From Thalassotalea sp. 273M-4 (GTDB lineage: Bacteria > Pseudomonadota > Gammaproteobacteria > Enterobacterales > Alteromonadaceae), in the NCBI RefSeq assembly GCF_041410465.1, contig NZ_CP166961.1:1302001-1366000 (forward strand): 64,000 bases of DNA, given 5' to 3'. Shown here in pieces: positions 39,604-49,708 of the stretch. The notes beneath the pieces were generated by a model, which worked only from the letters and a program-made list of their open reading frames with translations, searched no databases and was not told the DNA's origin. Position 1 is the stretch's first letter, and every line of letters starts with the position of its first letter. Both the position numbers and the translations under genes were made by a program.

Positions 39604-41118
39604 GTGAAGTTTAAAAGCAGTATTATTTTTTTACTGTGCGTATTACTAAGCCACAGCTCATTTTCTGTTAGTCAATACTTAAAAGAGCTTTTAGCCACGC
39701 ACGGTCAAACTCCTGCCCAACTTGACTATGGTTTAGGGTTAAAACTGACCAGTGCCTATAAAGTCGCATATACTCAAAGTCGCCAAGGCAGCGCGCCTTG
39801 GCTACGGTATGGTCAAATCCTAGGACGTTCTGATCCTAACTACGCTTGGGCCATGGCTCAGCACTTCTTCTCCCAACAAGACGCGCAGTTTAGTCATTAT
39901 TGGTACCAAAAGGCGCTAGAGCTGGGTTCACAGCAAGCGATTATTAATCTAGGTCAGAGCTTTCTTAGCCAGCAGCGTTTTAATGAACAACAACTGCAAA
40001 ATCTAAAAGTGAAAATAAGTCGATTTATTGATTCCAGTGAAGAGGCGCAAAAGATCGCCATTGAACTGGCTATATGGGCAGATGATCGAACCTGGTTAAA
40101 CAGCATTCTGCCACATTTATCCCAACCGAAGCAGCTTAAATTAAAGCAATGGCTCCTAGACATTCGCTTTGATGATCAAGTAGGTCTGGGTGTAGGGAAG
40201 CGGCAAAAAGATCAAGCAAATGTTTTATTTACAAACATTGAACAACAGGATAGATGTGCGAACTCTATTCAATTTTTTGCCACTAACAAGGCAAATATTA
40301 ACAAAATCAATGGCTATTTAAGCACATTAAAACAACACAAATTTTTTGGACAACAATTCTGTTTCTTACCGGTACGCTATATTAATGAACAAGCTTTAGG
40401 GTGCACAAATAACGCTAGCGCACCCATTCAATGTCGAGAAGATATTTATGCAAACTTGGATCTGGCAGAGCATGTCAGGTACATAGCAACCGTGGTGCCA
40501 TTTGGGGGTGCTAATGTGAATCATGGCATTTTATACATGGACAGTCGGGATGATATCAAAGTCTTAGAGCATGAATTATTGCACTTACTTGGGTTTATTG
40601 ACGAATACCCATTACCAGAAGGGCATCGGGACTGTGAACCTGACAATGCCCCCTTGGTTCGTCAAAATGTGTATATCACTCACCCGTTAACTTTTTTAAC
40701 CGAGCAAGAGGCCAGAGCTAAGCTTAAACACGTATTACCTTGGTTTGATTTCATTAAAGCCAGTACGCCGATAACTCATAAAACCGATCAAGGCTATCAA
40801 TTAGGCACGCCAATGGGGTTTGCCAATGAAGTCGGAGTGTTTGCCACCGATTCATGTGACTTAAGCAGCAGTCAGGCTTTTAAAGCCGTAGCTTCGACAA
40901 CCCAAATGCAACATTTTGAACTGGCGTTAGAACCGATTTATCAGGAAATGATCAATCGCGGTGAACACAATCTGAAAATGCCTGCGTATTATTACAATCT
41001 TGGGCTTTATGCACGTCAACAAGGGCATTTAGAAAGAGCTAACCATTGGTTTAAAAAAGCGGGGGCTGTGGAAAAAATCATTGAGAGACAAAGGCTCATC
41101 TCTCAGGGAGAGTACTAA
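39604..41118 (+). CDS. Exported HExxHxxGxxDE metalloprotease-like protein (M64-like) next to nlpI
   Basis: A 504-residue protein with a signal peptide (about 1-22). Residues ~40-190 are helical and resemble Sel1/TPR repeats. The catalytic-looking domain carries HELLHLLGFIDEY with H323, E324, H327 and D333/E334, the zinc pattern HExxHxxGxxDE of IgA-peptidase-like M64 enzymes. Paired cysteines around it (C219, C253, C267, C277 and C342) suggest disulfides in the periplasm. The last ~40 residues return to a TPR-like helix pair. The GTG start is 24 bp after nlpI, so the two are probably co-transcribed. Function unknown; a peptidoglycan or protein-quality role with NlpI is an inference. Confidence 0.72.
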   Translation: MKFKSSIIFLLCVLLSHSSFSVSQYLKELLATHGQTPAQLDYGLGLKLTSAYKVAYTQSRQGSAPWLRYGQILGRSDPNYAWAMAQHFFSQQDAQFSHYWYQKALELGSQQAIINLGQSFLSQQRFNEQQLQNLKVKISRFIDSSEEAQKIAIELAIWADDRTWLNSILPHLSQPKQLKLKQWLLDIRFDDQVGLGVGKRQKDQANVLFTNIEQQDRCANSIQFFATNKANINKINGYLSTLKQHKFFGQQFCFLPVRYINEQALGCTNNASAPIQCREDIYANLDLAEHVRYIATVVPFGGANVNHGILYMDSRDDIKVLEHELLHLLGFIDEYPLPEGHRDCEPDNAPLVRQNVYITHPLTFLTEQEARAKLKHVLPWFDFIKASTPITHKTDQGYQLGTPMGFANEVGVFATDSCDLSSSQAFKAVASTTQMQHFELALEPIYQEMINRGEHNLKMPAYYYNLGLYARQQGHLERANHWFKKAGAVEKIIERQRLISQGEY

Positions 41119-41120
41119 TT

Positions 41121-41312
41121 TTATTTATCCATGTTTATTGGTGTATCGATTGCGTCCTCATCGACTTGGCGTTCGGTAGATGGTTCTGGGGTTCCCATTT
41201 GAGTTTGAGTAATGGGCCACATACGTTTGTGTTTTAGATTTAATTTCCTATTGTCATTTATCATTGAATTTCTTGATTGTTTCGAAGTTCGAAACCAAGA
41301 GAACAGTGCCAT
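41121..41312 (-). CDS. Hypothetical 63-residue protein
   Basis: The ATG at 41312 is preceded on the minus strand by a strong GAGGG ribosome-binding site 6 nt upstream, which favours a real gene. The product begins MALFSWFRTSKQSRN and is otherwise polar, with a basic first half and an acidic C-terminus (DEDAIDTPINMDK). It has no membrane segment and no recognised family. It ends 3 bp from the stop of the convergent metalloprotease gene. The plus-strand ORF over the same bases is a shadow. Confidence 0.6.
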   Translation of the reverse strand: MALFSWFRTSKQSRNSMINDNRKLNLKHKRMWPITQTQMGTPEPSTERQVDEDAIDTPINMDK

Positions 41313-41621
41313 ATTATCCCTCTTGTATTTTAAGCGTTTGACATTAATTACCTACCTGACAGCTTTGTGTGGAGTAGGCTATATTATTGTTTCCAAGTAG
41401 CTTTATCTAAGTTTTAAAGTTTTAAAAACAACTGTTTTGATTCTATATTCAACCGTGGGATTGATTAAAACAATAAAAACTCAGTAACCTAGTTATAGTC
41501 AAAGATTGTTCTTTTTGCCTGACATTTGCTAAAAAAACCGGGTAAAGCACAACATCGCAATCGATGTACGGTATAATTGCCATTCAATCTATTAATTAAG
41601 CCCATTTTATAGTGAGCCAGA
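41313..41621. other. 309-bp intergenic region between divergent genes
   Basis: It holds the presumed promoters of the 63-residue ORF (minus) and the cysteine desulfurase fusion (plus). A TTGACA occurs at 41339-41344 on the plus strand without a good -10 at the right spacing. I see no other structure. Confidence 0.4.
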
Positions 41622-43328
41622 ATGTTTTCAGTCGCCAAGTTTCGAGATCTTTTTCCAATTTTACAAACATATAGCAATAACTATCCGTTGGTATATTTTG
41701 ATAATGCGGCTACAACTCAAAAGCCTTTGTCAGTGGTTCAGGCTTCGGTAGATTTTTATCAGCAAAGCAATGCGAATGTTCATCGTTCTTCACATTATTT
41801 AAGTTCTAAAGCAACCCGTCTGTTTGAGCAAGTTAGAACTCAAATCGCTCAATTCATCAATGCCAAAGAAGAAACTGAAATCATTTGGACAAAAGGCACT
41901 ACTGAAGCGATAAACTTGATAGCGCACAGCTATGGCTTGTCCCACTTGCGTGCTAATGATGAAATCGTGGTGTCGCAAGCAGAACATCATGCCAATATTG
42001 TGCCCTGGCAACACATTGCCACCATGACAGGGGCAAAGCTTGTGGTGTTACCCTTACAAAGTGATGGCCGGATCAGTCTTGAAAACGCTAAAATTCTGAT
42101 CAGTTCAAAATGTAAAATCATCGCCATTAACCATGTTTCTAATGTCCTTGGTAAAATTAACCCAGTCAAAGAACTTGTGGCATTAGCCCACAAACAGGGC
42201 GCGATCAGTGTTATTGATGGTGCTCAAGCCATTGCGCATTTACCTGTGGATGTGCAGGATTTAAATTGTGATTTTTATGTTTTTTCCGGCCACAAAATGT
42301 ATGGACCAACCGGAATTGGTGCTCTATATGGCAAGAAATCTTTATTACACATAATGCCGCCATATCAATTTGGTGGCGAAATGATAAAACACGTTAGTTT
42401 TGAAGCGACCACCTACAATACTTTACCGCACAAATTTGAAGCGGGAACCCCAGATATTGAAGGCGTCATTGCCTTAGGTGAAAGTTGCACATTAATTTCA
42501 CAACCATCTAGAAACTTGATGTTTGCTTATGAACATGACCTTGCCCAATACATGTATCAAAAGCTTGCTGAGCTTGAACCTGTGACTTTGTTGGCACAAG
42601 GCTGTCCTGACGTACCGATTTTTAGTTTTACCGTAAACAACATTCATCACCAAGATTTAGCCGCTTACCTAGACTCCAAAGGGATTGCGGTACGAAGTGG
42701 CCATCATTGTACGATGCCATTAATGAGTTATTTTAATCTAGATGGGGCGGTTAGGGTGTCATTGACCGCTTATAATACTTACGCTGAAGTCGATTATTTT
42801 ATTCAACAGCTGAAATTGTATTGTGCGCAAGAGCACAGGTTAGAGTCAAAACCGATAGTGCCGAAGCCGTTTGAGGCGAATTCAAGCCCTCAAGAGGACA
42901 CACAACAAGCAGAATTTGTGCGTCAAAGTGAGGTTTTAGAAAAATTTGCTAAGGCAAGAACTTGGGATGCTAAGCATCGCGAGATCATGTTGTTGGCAAA
43001 ACAATTGCCACGCTTAGACAAAGGCGAACGTCAGCCGACAGATTTAATTTCTGGTTGTGAAAGTAAAGCGTGGTTAAAAACTAAAATATGCCCAAACATT
43101 AACACCTTGTGGTTTGAATGTGACAGTGATGCTAAGGTTATTCGGGGCCTGATGGTCATTATTTTAAGTGTCTATCAACAAAAAACACCCAAACAGATTA
43201 TTGAATTTGATATCAGTGAATACTTTGAACATCTCGGCTTAATGCAACATTTAAGCCCTTCTCGTGGCAATGGGGTTAAAGCGATAGTTGAACGAATCCA
43301 ACAATTAGCTTATAACAGGTTGAAATGA
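41622..43328 (+). CDS. Cysteine desulfurase fused to its sulfur acceptor (SufS/CsdA-SufE/CsdE fusion)
   Basis: One 568-residue frame joins two partners that are usually separate. Residues 1-405 are a group II cysteine desulfurase: YFDNAATTQKP, the PLP lysine K225 in FSGHKMYGPTG, and the active cysteine C363 in RSGHHCTMP. After a polar linker (~406-432), residues 433-568 form a SufE/CsdE domain with the persulfide acceptor C479 in LISGCESKAWL. The first domain takes sulfur from cysteine and the second passes it to Fe-S or other sulfur pathways. There are no sufBCD genes nearby, so it resembles a stand-alone Csd system. I found no frameshift or stop in the linker. Confidence 0.9.
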   Translation: MFSVAKFRDLFPILQTYSNNYPLVYFDNAATTQKPLSVVQASVDFYQQSNANVHRSSHYLSSKATRLFEQVRTQIAQFINAKEETEIIWTKGTTEAINLIAHSYGLSHLRANDEIVVSQAEHHANIVPWQHIATMTGAKLVVLPLQSDGRISLENAKILISSKCKIIAINHVSNVLGKINPVKELVALAHKQGAISVIDGAQAIAHLPVDVQDLNCDFYVFSGHKMYGPTGIGALYGKKSLLHIMPPYQFGGEMIKHVSFEATTYNTLPHKFEAGTPDIEGVIALGESCTLISQPSRNLMFAYEHDLAQYMYQKLAELEPVTLLAQGCPDVPIFSFTVNNIHHQDLAAYLDSKGIAVRSGHHCTMPLMSYFNLDGAVRVSLTAYNTYAEVDYFIQQLKLYCAQEHRLESKPIVPKPFEANSSPQEDTQQAEFVRQSEVLEKFAKARTWDAKHREIMLLAKQLPRLDKGERQPTDLISGCESKAWLKTKICPNINTLWFECDSDAKVIRGLMVIILSVYQQKTPKQIIEFDISEYFEHLGLMQHLSPSRGNGVKAIVERIQQLAYNRLK

Positions 43329-43467
43329 TTAAAATTTTTACTAAAAACAATAAATATGTGGACGCAGGGCACTGACGTTAGCAAAAACCATATACCTTCA
43401 AATGCTTAATTTTTTAAGCCTATTTGGCGACAACATTGAATTTCTGAGGATGAAAAATTAAACCGTT

Positions 43468-45420
43468 ATGCTAAAAAGCACAACCAATCTTGCTACTGAT
43501 TTATTGCAATCTTATTTTGGCTTTTCAACCTTTCGCCCTGGTCAGCAGCAGGTGATCAATTCAATCCTTGAAGGGCAAAGCGTCGCGGCAATTTTTCCAA
43601 CAGGATCAGGCAAGTCATTGTGTTACCAATTACCGGCTCTAGCATTACCGCATTTAACCGTGGTTATTTCACCGTTATTGGCTTTAATGCAAGATCAACT
43701 AGGTTTTCTTGCCACTAAAGGGATCTCCGCAGCAAGTATTGACTCTAGCCAAAGTAAAGAACAGGTAAGGGATGTGATGAATGGGGTTCGTTGCGGTCAA
43801 ATCAAGGTCCTGATGATATCTGTTGAACGGTTAAATAACGAACGGTTTCGCCATTTTTTGCAGCAAATTCCAATATCTTTGATGGTTATTGACGAAGCTC
43901 ACTGTATTTCGGAATGGGGACATAACTTTCGACCAGATTATTTGAAATTACCGCTCTATAAGAAACAGTTTCAAATACCTCAAGTGCTTTTATTAACGGC
44001 AACGGCCACTAAGGCGGTGATTAATGATATGTGCACCAAGTTTGATATTGCAGATACTAATGTCGCAATCACCGGATTCTACCGAGCCAATTTACACATT
44101 GAAGTGCAATCCGTAGACGCAGATATGCGTTTAAAATGCTTACAGCAATGGCTACAGCCAAAACTTGGCTTGTCTGGCATTATCTATGTAACCTTGCAAA
44201 AAACAGCAGAAGATTTAGCGCAGCAGTTGCAACAGCTTGGTATTGAAGCAATTGCATACCATGCAGGATTGGACAGCGAGGTTAGACAGCAGATCCAACA
44301 AAATTTCATGGATTCTAAGCATAAACTGATTGTCGCTACCATCGCCTTTGGCATGGGCATAGATAAGTCTGATATTCGTTATGTGGTTCATTATGACTTG
44401 CCAAAATCAATTGAAAACTACGCGCAAGAAATTGGCCGGGCAGGGCGCGATGGTCAAATCTCAAATTGTTTGTTGTTTGTCAACTTAGACAATCGTCATA
44501 TTTTAGAAAATTTTGTCTATGCAGCAACGCCGCAACAACAAGATATCGCGTATGTAGTCAAAGACTTACAACAACAAGCACATTTAAATAATGGTCAATT
44601 TGAGCTGGTTTTAAATAGCTTTTCGCAACAATCAAATATTAACCCATTAACCTTAAAAACATTATTGGTTTATTTAGAATTAGAGCAGGTTATTCGACCG
44701 GCTTACAGTTACTTTGCTGAATATAAGTTTAAGCTTAAGGTGAACGAAAACCAGTTAATCGAGATGTTTAAAGGAGAAAGGCAAAACTTTGTTAGAGCCC
44801 TACTGCAAAGCTGTCAAAAAGCAAGAGTATGGTACAGTCTTGATTTTACCCAACTCAATTACTTGTACCCGAGTGACCGAGAGCGGGTGTTAACGGCCTT
44901 GGAATATTTCAGTGACAATGATTTGATAGAGTTACAAACAAAGCAGTTGACTGAAGTCTACACAGTGACAAGTAATAGCGAAGATAACACCGCCTTAGTA
45001 AGTTCATTACATCAAAGGTTTATGCAAAAGGAGCAAAGCGATATTGCCAGAGTTGATAAACTGCTATCTATTTTTACCTCTCACAGTTGCATTAGTAAGC
45101 AGTTAGCAGAGTATTTTTCAGATATCACTTTATCTGAAGATTGCCAACACTGTTCGGTTTGCCATGGCCATATCACCACACTCCCGACAGCCAAACCTCT
45201 AGCAAAACTTAGCACGATGGATTTTTCTCGCTTAACGGAACAAGCCAAAGAGGTGTTAAAAGATAAAGCCAGTGATGACATCATCAGTAAGTTTTTATGT
45301 GGTTTATCAACACCTATCTTTACACGACTTAAACTGAGAAAGTTAGCGCATTTTGGCTGCCTTGAACAATACCCCTTTGCCGAAGTAAAAGATTGGGTGG
45401 AACAACAGTTACGCACTTGA
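43468..45420 (+). CDS. RecQ-family ATP-dependent DNA helicase, atypical C-terminus
   Basis: A 650-residue superfamily 2 helicase. Motif 0 is FGFSTFRPGQQQ (~17-28), Walker A PTGSGKS with K49, and Walker B DEAH at 142-145 followed by CISEWGHNFRPDY, the aromatic-rich loop of RecQ. Motif III is TATAT and motif VI QEIGRAGRDG. The zinc cysteines typical of RecQ appear only at C541, C559, C562 and C565 (C-x17-C-x2-C-x2-C), some 150-170 residues later than in E. coli RecQ, with a winged-helix-like region between. The last ~70 residues could be an HRDC-like tail. It is probably a second RecQ paralogue acting in recombination or repair. Confidence 0.85.
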   Translation: MLKSTTNLATDLLQSYFGFSTFRPGQQQVINSILEGQSVAAIFPTGSGKSLCYQLPALALPHLTVVISPLLALMQDQLGFLATKGISAASIDSSQSKEQVRDVMNGVRCGQIKVLMISVERLNNERFRHFLQQIPISLMVIDEAHCISEWGHNFRPDYLKLPLYKKQFQIPQVLLLTATATKAVINDMCTKFDIADTNVAITGFYRANLHIEVQSVDADMRLKCLQQWLQPKLGLSGIIYVTLQKTAEDLAQQLQQLGIEAIAYHAGLDSEVRQQIQQNFMDSKHKLIVATIAFGMGIDKSDIRYVVHYDLPKSIENYAQEIGRAGRDGQISNCLLFVNLDNRHILENFVYAATPQQQDIAYVVKDLQQQAHLNNGQFELVLNSFSQQSNINPLTLKTLLVYLELEQVIRPAYSYFAEYKFKLKVNENQLIEMFKGERQNFVRALLQSCQKARVWYSLDFTQLNYLYPSDRERVLTALEYFSDNDLIELQTKQLTEVYTVTSNSEDNTALVSSLHQRFMQKEQSDIARVDKLLSIFTSHSCISKQLAEYFSDITLSEDCQHCSVCHGHITTLPTAKPLAKLSTMDFSRLTEQAKEVLKDKASDDIISKFLCGLSTPIFTRLKLRKLAHFGCLEQYPFAEVKDWVEQQLRT

Positions 45421-45507
45421 TGTTAACTAAGCTAAATTACGCATTGGGTTTAAACCATTTCAATTAAACCGTATGCTTTTGCACTCACATCGGTTTTCAA
45501 CATTTAT

Positions 45508-45535
45508 TTGACTTGTTAGGGCGCTGATCTATATT
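45508..45535 (+). promoter_or_regulatory. Probable comEA promoter
   Basis: TTGACT and TATATT are separated by 16 bp, with a predicted start near 45541, about 48 bp before the comEA ATG. Confidence 0.5.
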
Positions 45536-45540
45536 GAAGA

Positions 45541-45559
45541 TGACCACAAGGCGTGGTCA
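45541..45559 (+). other. Hairpin at the predicted 5' end of the comEA mRNA
   Basis: TGACCAC and GTGGTCA pair perfectly around a 5-nt loop. It is either the weak terminator of the helicase gene upstream or a 5' stabilising stem-loop for comEA. No T run of useful length follows. Confidence 0.45.
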
Positions 45560-45588
45560 TTTAATCATTTATTGTAAAGGAACTACAT

Positions 45589-45894
45589 ATGAAAACTGTA
45601 CCTACCAAGCTTTTTGCATGTCTATTGATGTGCTTACCAGTCTTATTTACCACCCATGCTGGCGCTAACAGCCCAGATTCACCCAAAGCGGAAAAGCTGA
45701 TTGATAAAGTAAGCATTAATAATGCGAGTGTAAATGAGTTAACCAGCTTAAAAGGCATTGGGGTGAAAAAAGCGCAAGCGATTATTGACTATCGTGATAC
45801 TCATGGCGGTTTTAAAACCTTGGATGAGTTGATGAATGTGAAGGGGATTGGGATTAAGTTTTTAGAAAAAAACGCCCCCTTACTGTCCTTATAA
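45589..45894 (+). CDS. ComEA-like helix-hairpin-helix DNA-binding protein
   Basis: A 101-residue protein with a signal peptide (about 1-26, ending AGA-N). The mature ~75 residues contain the tandem helix-hairpin-helix domain of Com[38 protein letters not shown], and a second [11 protein letters not shown] hairpin. In Vibrio and relatives such periplasmic proteins bind incoming DNA during natural transformation. The ribosome-binding site AAAGGA lies before ATG. It is monocistronic, sharing a terminator with rne. Confidence 0.92.
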   Translation: MKTVPTKLFACLLMCLPVLFTTHAGANSPDSPKAEKLIDKVSINNASVNELTSLKGIGVKKAQAIIDYRDTHGGFKTLDELMNVKGIGIKFLEKNAPLLSL

Positions 45895-45921
45895 AGTAAA
45901 CAGGCATTATTTTATGGGAAT

Positions 45922-45949
45922 AAAAAAGCCAGTGCGAACTGGCTTTTTA
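45922..45949. terminator. Bidirectional terminator between comEA and rne
   Basis: AAAAAGCCAGT and ACTGGCTTTTT form a perfect stem with a GCGA tetraloop, flanked by A and T runs, so both converging transcripts can end here. Confidence 0.92.
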
Positions 45950-45975
45950 TATGGTCAAATTAACCTAAGGTTATT

Positions 45976-48900
45976 TTATTGTGGCTTGGTCGGGCTCGCT
46001 GAGCTTTTATTCGTGGCCGATGCCAACGAAGCTGTTTTTGTTGAGCGCGTTACTTGGGTACGCTCTTCAACACTTAAGCTTGCCGTTGGAATAACTTGCT
46101 CACTTACCTCGACTGGTTTTGGCTTGGTCATTCCTGCATGAGCTTTACCTGTTAATGCCGATGCTTTCACTTGGCTAACCTTTTCTGCAGCAACTTTCGT
46201 AACCGAAGCTTTTGCAACATTTTTGGTCGGTAATGACGTTTCTGTTTTTTGCTCAGCTTGCAGTTCTTCAACAGACTCAGTTTTATCAGTTAATTCAGCT
46301 GAAACCACGGCCTCTTGAGCAACCTCTTGAGCAGTCGGTTGGGTTGAAAGTTCTTCAGTGGTAGAAACTTTTACGGCACTTGCTTGCTCGGTTAACGTGT
46401 TTGCTTCCTTAGCTTGCTCAGCATCCGCGGTTGCAACTGCTTTTTGCTCAACGGGTTCAACCGAAACCTCTTTAGTTTGAGTATCTTCAACTTGAGTGGC
46501 TTGTACTGGCGACTCAACAGGGACTGTCTCTTTTGCTGCCGAATCAGACGCCTGCTCAGTTGTCTGCTCTTCGTTAAAAGCAAGTGACTGTTGGTTTTCA
46601 TTTACCACAGGTTCTTGTTTCTCAACCTTTGCAAGTTCGTCACTGACAGACGCTGTGCTATTAGCACCTGCTGCTGGCTGTTCTAGCTTTGGTTCAACAA
46701 AGTCTAACTGAGTTTGTACTTCAGAAGGTTGCTCTTGGCTGGCTACTTTAGAGCTGGCTGATGTTGCTTCGGTGTTTTCATCTGCTGCACTTGGGTAACG
46801 AGCCGTTACTGGATCGTCTTTTATTTTTTCTTCAATGCTGGCATTTTCAGCAACAGCATTTTCAATAACCGCTTCTACTTTCTTGTCTTTACGACGACGT
46901 TGACCGTGAGATCGTAAGTGACGTGGAGAACGACGACTTCTTGAACGTTGCTCTGTTTTATCGGTAGCGTCATTAGACTCTGTTTTTACCGCGTCTTGAG
47001 AGTCTTCTAATTGGATGTTTTCAGTCACATCATCGACTGGCTTTTGCACCGTGTCTTTCTCAACCTTATCTTTGCGTACTGCTTTTTCTGGTTGTTTCTT
47101 AGTGCTTGGCTTTTCGGTGTTCTCTGCTTTTTTATCAGCAAGGTTAGCCGGTTCTTCAAGACGAACTTTTTTACGAACATTACGACGTTGACGACGCTCA
47201 GCAACTTTTTCCTCTTTTGGCTTGTCTTGCGACTTCTCAGCCACTTTTGGTGCTTGCTTTTTCGCTGGTTGCTTACGCTGTGGTTGTTTTTTATCTTGTG
47301 CCGCTACTTGCTCACTATCTTTGTTACGCTCTGCCGGTTTATTGCGGCGCTGTTGATTGCGAGGTTTGCGGTTGCGTCTGTCTTGCTTGTCATTGCGATG
47401 ATTTCTTGAAGATTGCTTCTTCTTATTGCTAGGCTTTTCTTCGCTGGCAAACAAGGATTTGAAAAATGCAATGATACCGGCAATAAAACCAACAGAATCG
47501 GTCTGCTCTTGTTTCTTAGCTTTCGCTTTAACTGGCGCTGGCTTAGGAGCTGTCATCCCTTGAAGTATCGGCTCGTCGCGTTTAACGGCTTCTTTTTGGA
47601 ATTTAGGCATTACCGCTTCTTCAGCCTGAGCAACAGTCATTTTCATCGCATAGCTGGCTTCAGAGGTGGTTTCATCATCACGTACACGAACCACTTCGTA
47701 TTGAGGGGTATCCATGTCGCTGTTGGCCAAAATAAGCACTTTTACATTGTGGCTTTTTTCAATGTGACCAACCGCATTGCGCTTTTCATTAAGCAAATAA
47801 GTCGCCACCGGCACTGGAACTTGAGCATGAACCTGGCTGGTTTTGTCTTTAATGGCTTCTTCTTCCATTAAACGCAAAATTGACAATGCTAAAGACTCTA
47901 CACCGCGAACATGACCGGTACCGCTACAGCGTGGGCATACGCTTTGACTGGTGTCGCCAATTGACGGACGCAAACGTTGACGTGACATTTCTAACAAGCC
48001 AAAGCGCGAGATACGACTTAGCTGGATACGAGCACGATCAGAACGAACAGCATCGCGCATTCTGTTTTCAACTTCACGTTGATGGCGTACAGGAGTCATA
48101 TCGATAAAGTCGATGACCACTAAACCACCCAAATCACGCAATCTTAATTGACGAGCAATTTCTTCTGCTGCTTCTAAGTTGGTGTTAAAGGCTGTCTCTT
48201 CAATATCACTGCCTTTGGTTGCTCGGGCAGAGTTGATGTCGATGGCTGTCATCGCTTCGGTTGGGTCAATAACAATTGAGCCACCCGATGGCAAACGTAC
48301 TTCACGTTGAAACGCCGACTCAATTTGAGATTCAATTTGGTAATGGGTAAATAACGGCACTTCGCCTTTGTACAGTTTTACTTTATTAATAAAATCTGGA
48401 CGTACCAATTGAATATGTTGCTTAACGCTTTCATAAATTTTTGGACGGTCAATAACGATTTCGCCAATATCGCGACGTAAATAATCACGAATAGCACGTA
48501 AGATAACGTTACTTTCTTGGTGAATTAAAAATGGTGCAGGGCGCGACTCAGCTGCTTCAGTAATGGCATTCCAATGCTTTAAAAGCACATTTAAATCCCA
48601 TTCTAGCTCTTCATAAGCTTTACCAACCCCAGCCGTACGTACAATTAACCCCATACCTTTAGGCAAGGTAAGCTTGCTTAAAGATTCTTTAAGTTCGGTA
48701 CGTTCATCACCTTCGATTCGGCGGGAAATACCACCGGCTCTTGGGTTGTTTGGCATTAATACAAGGTAACTGCCTGCCAAACTGATAAAAGTGGTTAAAG
48801 CTGCACCTTTTTGGCCGCGCTCTTCTTTATCAATTTGAACAATAACTTCCTGGCCTTCTTTTAATACATCTTTGATGTTAGGACGACCTTGAAAACTATA

Positions 48901-49143
48901 TCCTTGAGGGAAGTAGCTTCGGGCAATTTCTTTCATCGGTAGGAAACCATGGCGTTCGGCACCATAATCGACAAATGCCGCTTCAAGAGATGGTTCTACG
49001 CGAGTGATTTTACCTTTGTAGATGTTGGATTTTTTTTGTTCGTGACCTGGGCTTTCAATATCTAAATCGTACAAGCTCTGGCCGTCAACAAGTGCTACGC
49101 GGAACTCTTCCGATTGTGTAGCATTAATTAACATGCGTTTCAT
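45976..49143 (-). CDS. rne: Ribonuclease E
   Basis: A 1055-residue endoribonuclease and degradosome scaffold. The N-terminal half holds the S1 domain (~35-125), the DNase I-like catalytic site with D302 (AIDINSAR) and D345 (VVIDFIDM), and the zinc-link cysteines C403 and C406 (CPRC). Residues from ~520 are a disordered tail with an amphipathic membrane-targeting-like helix ([15 protein letters not shown]), Arg-rich RNA-binding stretches, and long Ala/Glu/Val/Gln-rich acidic repeats. The extreme C-terminus (PNPase site in E. coli) is basic ([19 protein letters not shown]). It is divergent from rluC as in E. coli, with a hairpin abutting its start codon. Confidence 0.97.
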   Translation of the reverse strand: MKRMLINATQSEEFRVALVDGQSLYDLDIESPGHEQKKSNIYKGKITRVEPSLEAAFVDYGAERHGFLPMKEIARSYFPQGYSFQGRPNIKDVLKEGQEVIVQIDKEERGQKGAALTTFISLAGSYLVLMPNNPRAGGISRRIEGDERTELKESLSKLTLPKGMGLIVRTAGVGKAYEELEWDLNVLLKHWNAITEAAESRPAPFLIHQESNVILRAIRDYLRRDIGEIVIDRPKIYESVKQHIQLVRPDFINKVKLYKGEVPLFTHYQIESQIESAFQREVRLPSGGSIVIDPTEAMTAIDINSARATKGSDIEETAFNTNLEAAEEIARQLRLRDLGGLVVIDFIDMTPVRHQREVENRMRDAVRSDRARIQLSRISRFGLLEMSRQRLRPSIGDTSQSVCPRCSGTGHVRGVESLALSILRLMEEEAIKDKTSQVHAQVPVPVATYLLNEKRNAVGHIEKSHNVKVLILANSDMDTPQYEVVRVRDDETTSEASYAMKMTVAQAEEAVMPKFQKEAVKRDEPILQGMTAPKPAPVKAKAKKQEQTDSVGFIAGIIAFFKSLFASEEKPSNKKKQSSRNHRNDKQDRRNRKPRNQQRRNKPAERNKDSEQVAAQDKKQPQRKQPAKKQAPKVAEKSQDKPKEEKVAERRQRRNVRKKVRLEEPANLADKKAENTEKPSTKKQPEKAVRKDKVEKDTVQKPVDDVTENIQLEDSQDAVKTESNDATDKTEQRSRSRRSPRHLRSHGQRRRKDKKVEAVIENAVAENASIEEKIKDDPVTARYPSAADENTEATSASSKVASQEQPSEVQTQLDFVEPKLEQPAAGANSTASVSDELAKVEKQEPVVNENQQSLAFNEEQTTEQASDSAAKETVPVESPVQATQVEDTQTKEVSVEPVEQKAVATADAEQAKEANTLTEQASAVKVSTTEELSTQPTAQEVAQEAVVSAELTDKTESVEELQAEQKTETSLPTKNVAKASVTKVAAEKVSQVKASALTGKAHAGMTKPKPVEVSEQVIPTASLSVEERTQVTRSTKTASLASATNKSSASPTKPQ

Positions 49144-49708
49144 ATAATTGTGACTCTAATTTTTATGTCACAACATGACGTTGAGTACAAAAGCAATCTT
49201 TTGATGCACTGTTTGCAACAATTATACAGGGTTGCCAGCCTCACGGATGTCAACGCCCTTAATACTGGGTCTGTTTAAATTCTGATTGTTTTCAATAGGT
49301 TTCGGTATGCTAATCATTTATTTTGATAATTAGGATGAAACTGTTCACCGAAACGTTGTTTAACTTTTTAACTCAGCATTCATGCTGTGGTTATATTTTT
49401 AAATAATGTTCTTTATCACTGGATTCTTTGTTTATGTTTTTAACATCCATATGTTCACTATCGTGGATGCAAACAAGTGGCGATGCGTATATCGTATCAA
49501 TGCCCTTTTGGCACAACTTTACGTACGATAACGTCGCCGCAGAAAACCTCTTACGGTCCTTGAAGAACTTCGTTTTTATGCGTTATTGGAAATTAACATC
49601 AATAACCTAAACATTATCCCACTAAAACTTACAATAAGGCAATTAAATATATTTGTTTTCACGATCAATTTTAGTAAAAAAATACGACAGATATGCTAAA
49701 ATCGCCAA
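49144..49708. other. 565-bp divergent region between rne and rluC
   Basis: It presumably carries the long rne leader. On the minus strand a TTGACA (49248-49253) and a TATAAT (49221-49226) occur, but 21 bp apart, longer than optimal. The 60-codon plus-strand frame at 49428-49610 has no good ribosome-binding site or family and I reject it. The rest is AT-rich without clear structure. Confidence 0.5.
49148..49173 (-). promoter_or_regulatory. Hairpin immediately upstream of the rne start codon
   Basis: In the rne mRNA, TTGTGAC and GTCACAA pair perfectly around a 12-nt loop, and the stem ends 4 nt before the ATG. The only Shine-Dalgarno-like bases (AGAG) sit at the loop-stem junction, so the fold could limit translation. 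E. coli rne is autoregulated through leader hairpins. Confidence 0.5.

Noticed and set aside
47011..47871. Plus-strand ORFs over rne
   Set aside because: Antisense of the low-complexity tail and catalytic core of RNase E.
49428..49610. 60-codon ORF between rne and rluC
   Set aside because: No Shine-Dalgarno sequence or family resemblance; lies in a regulatory gap.
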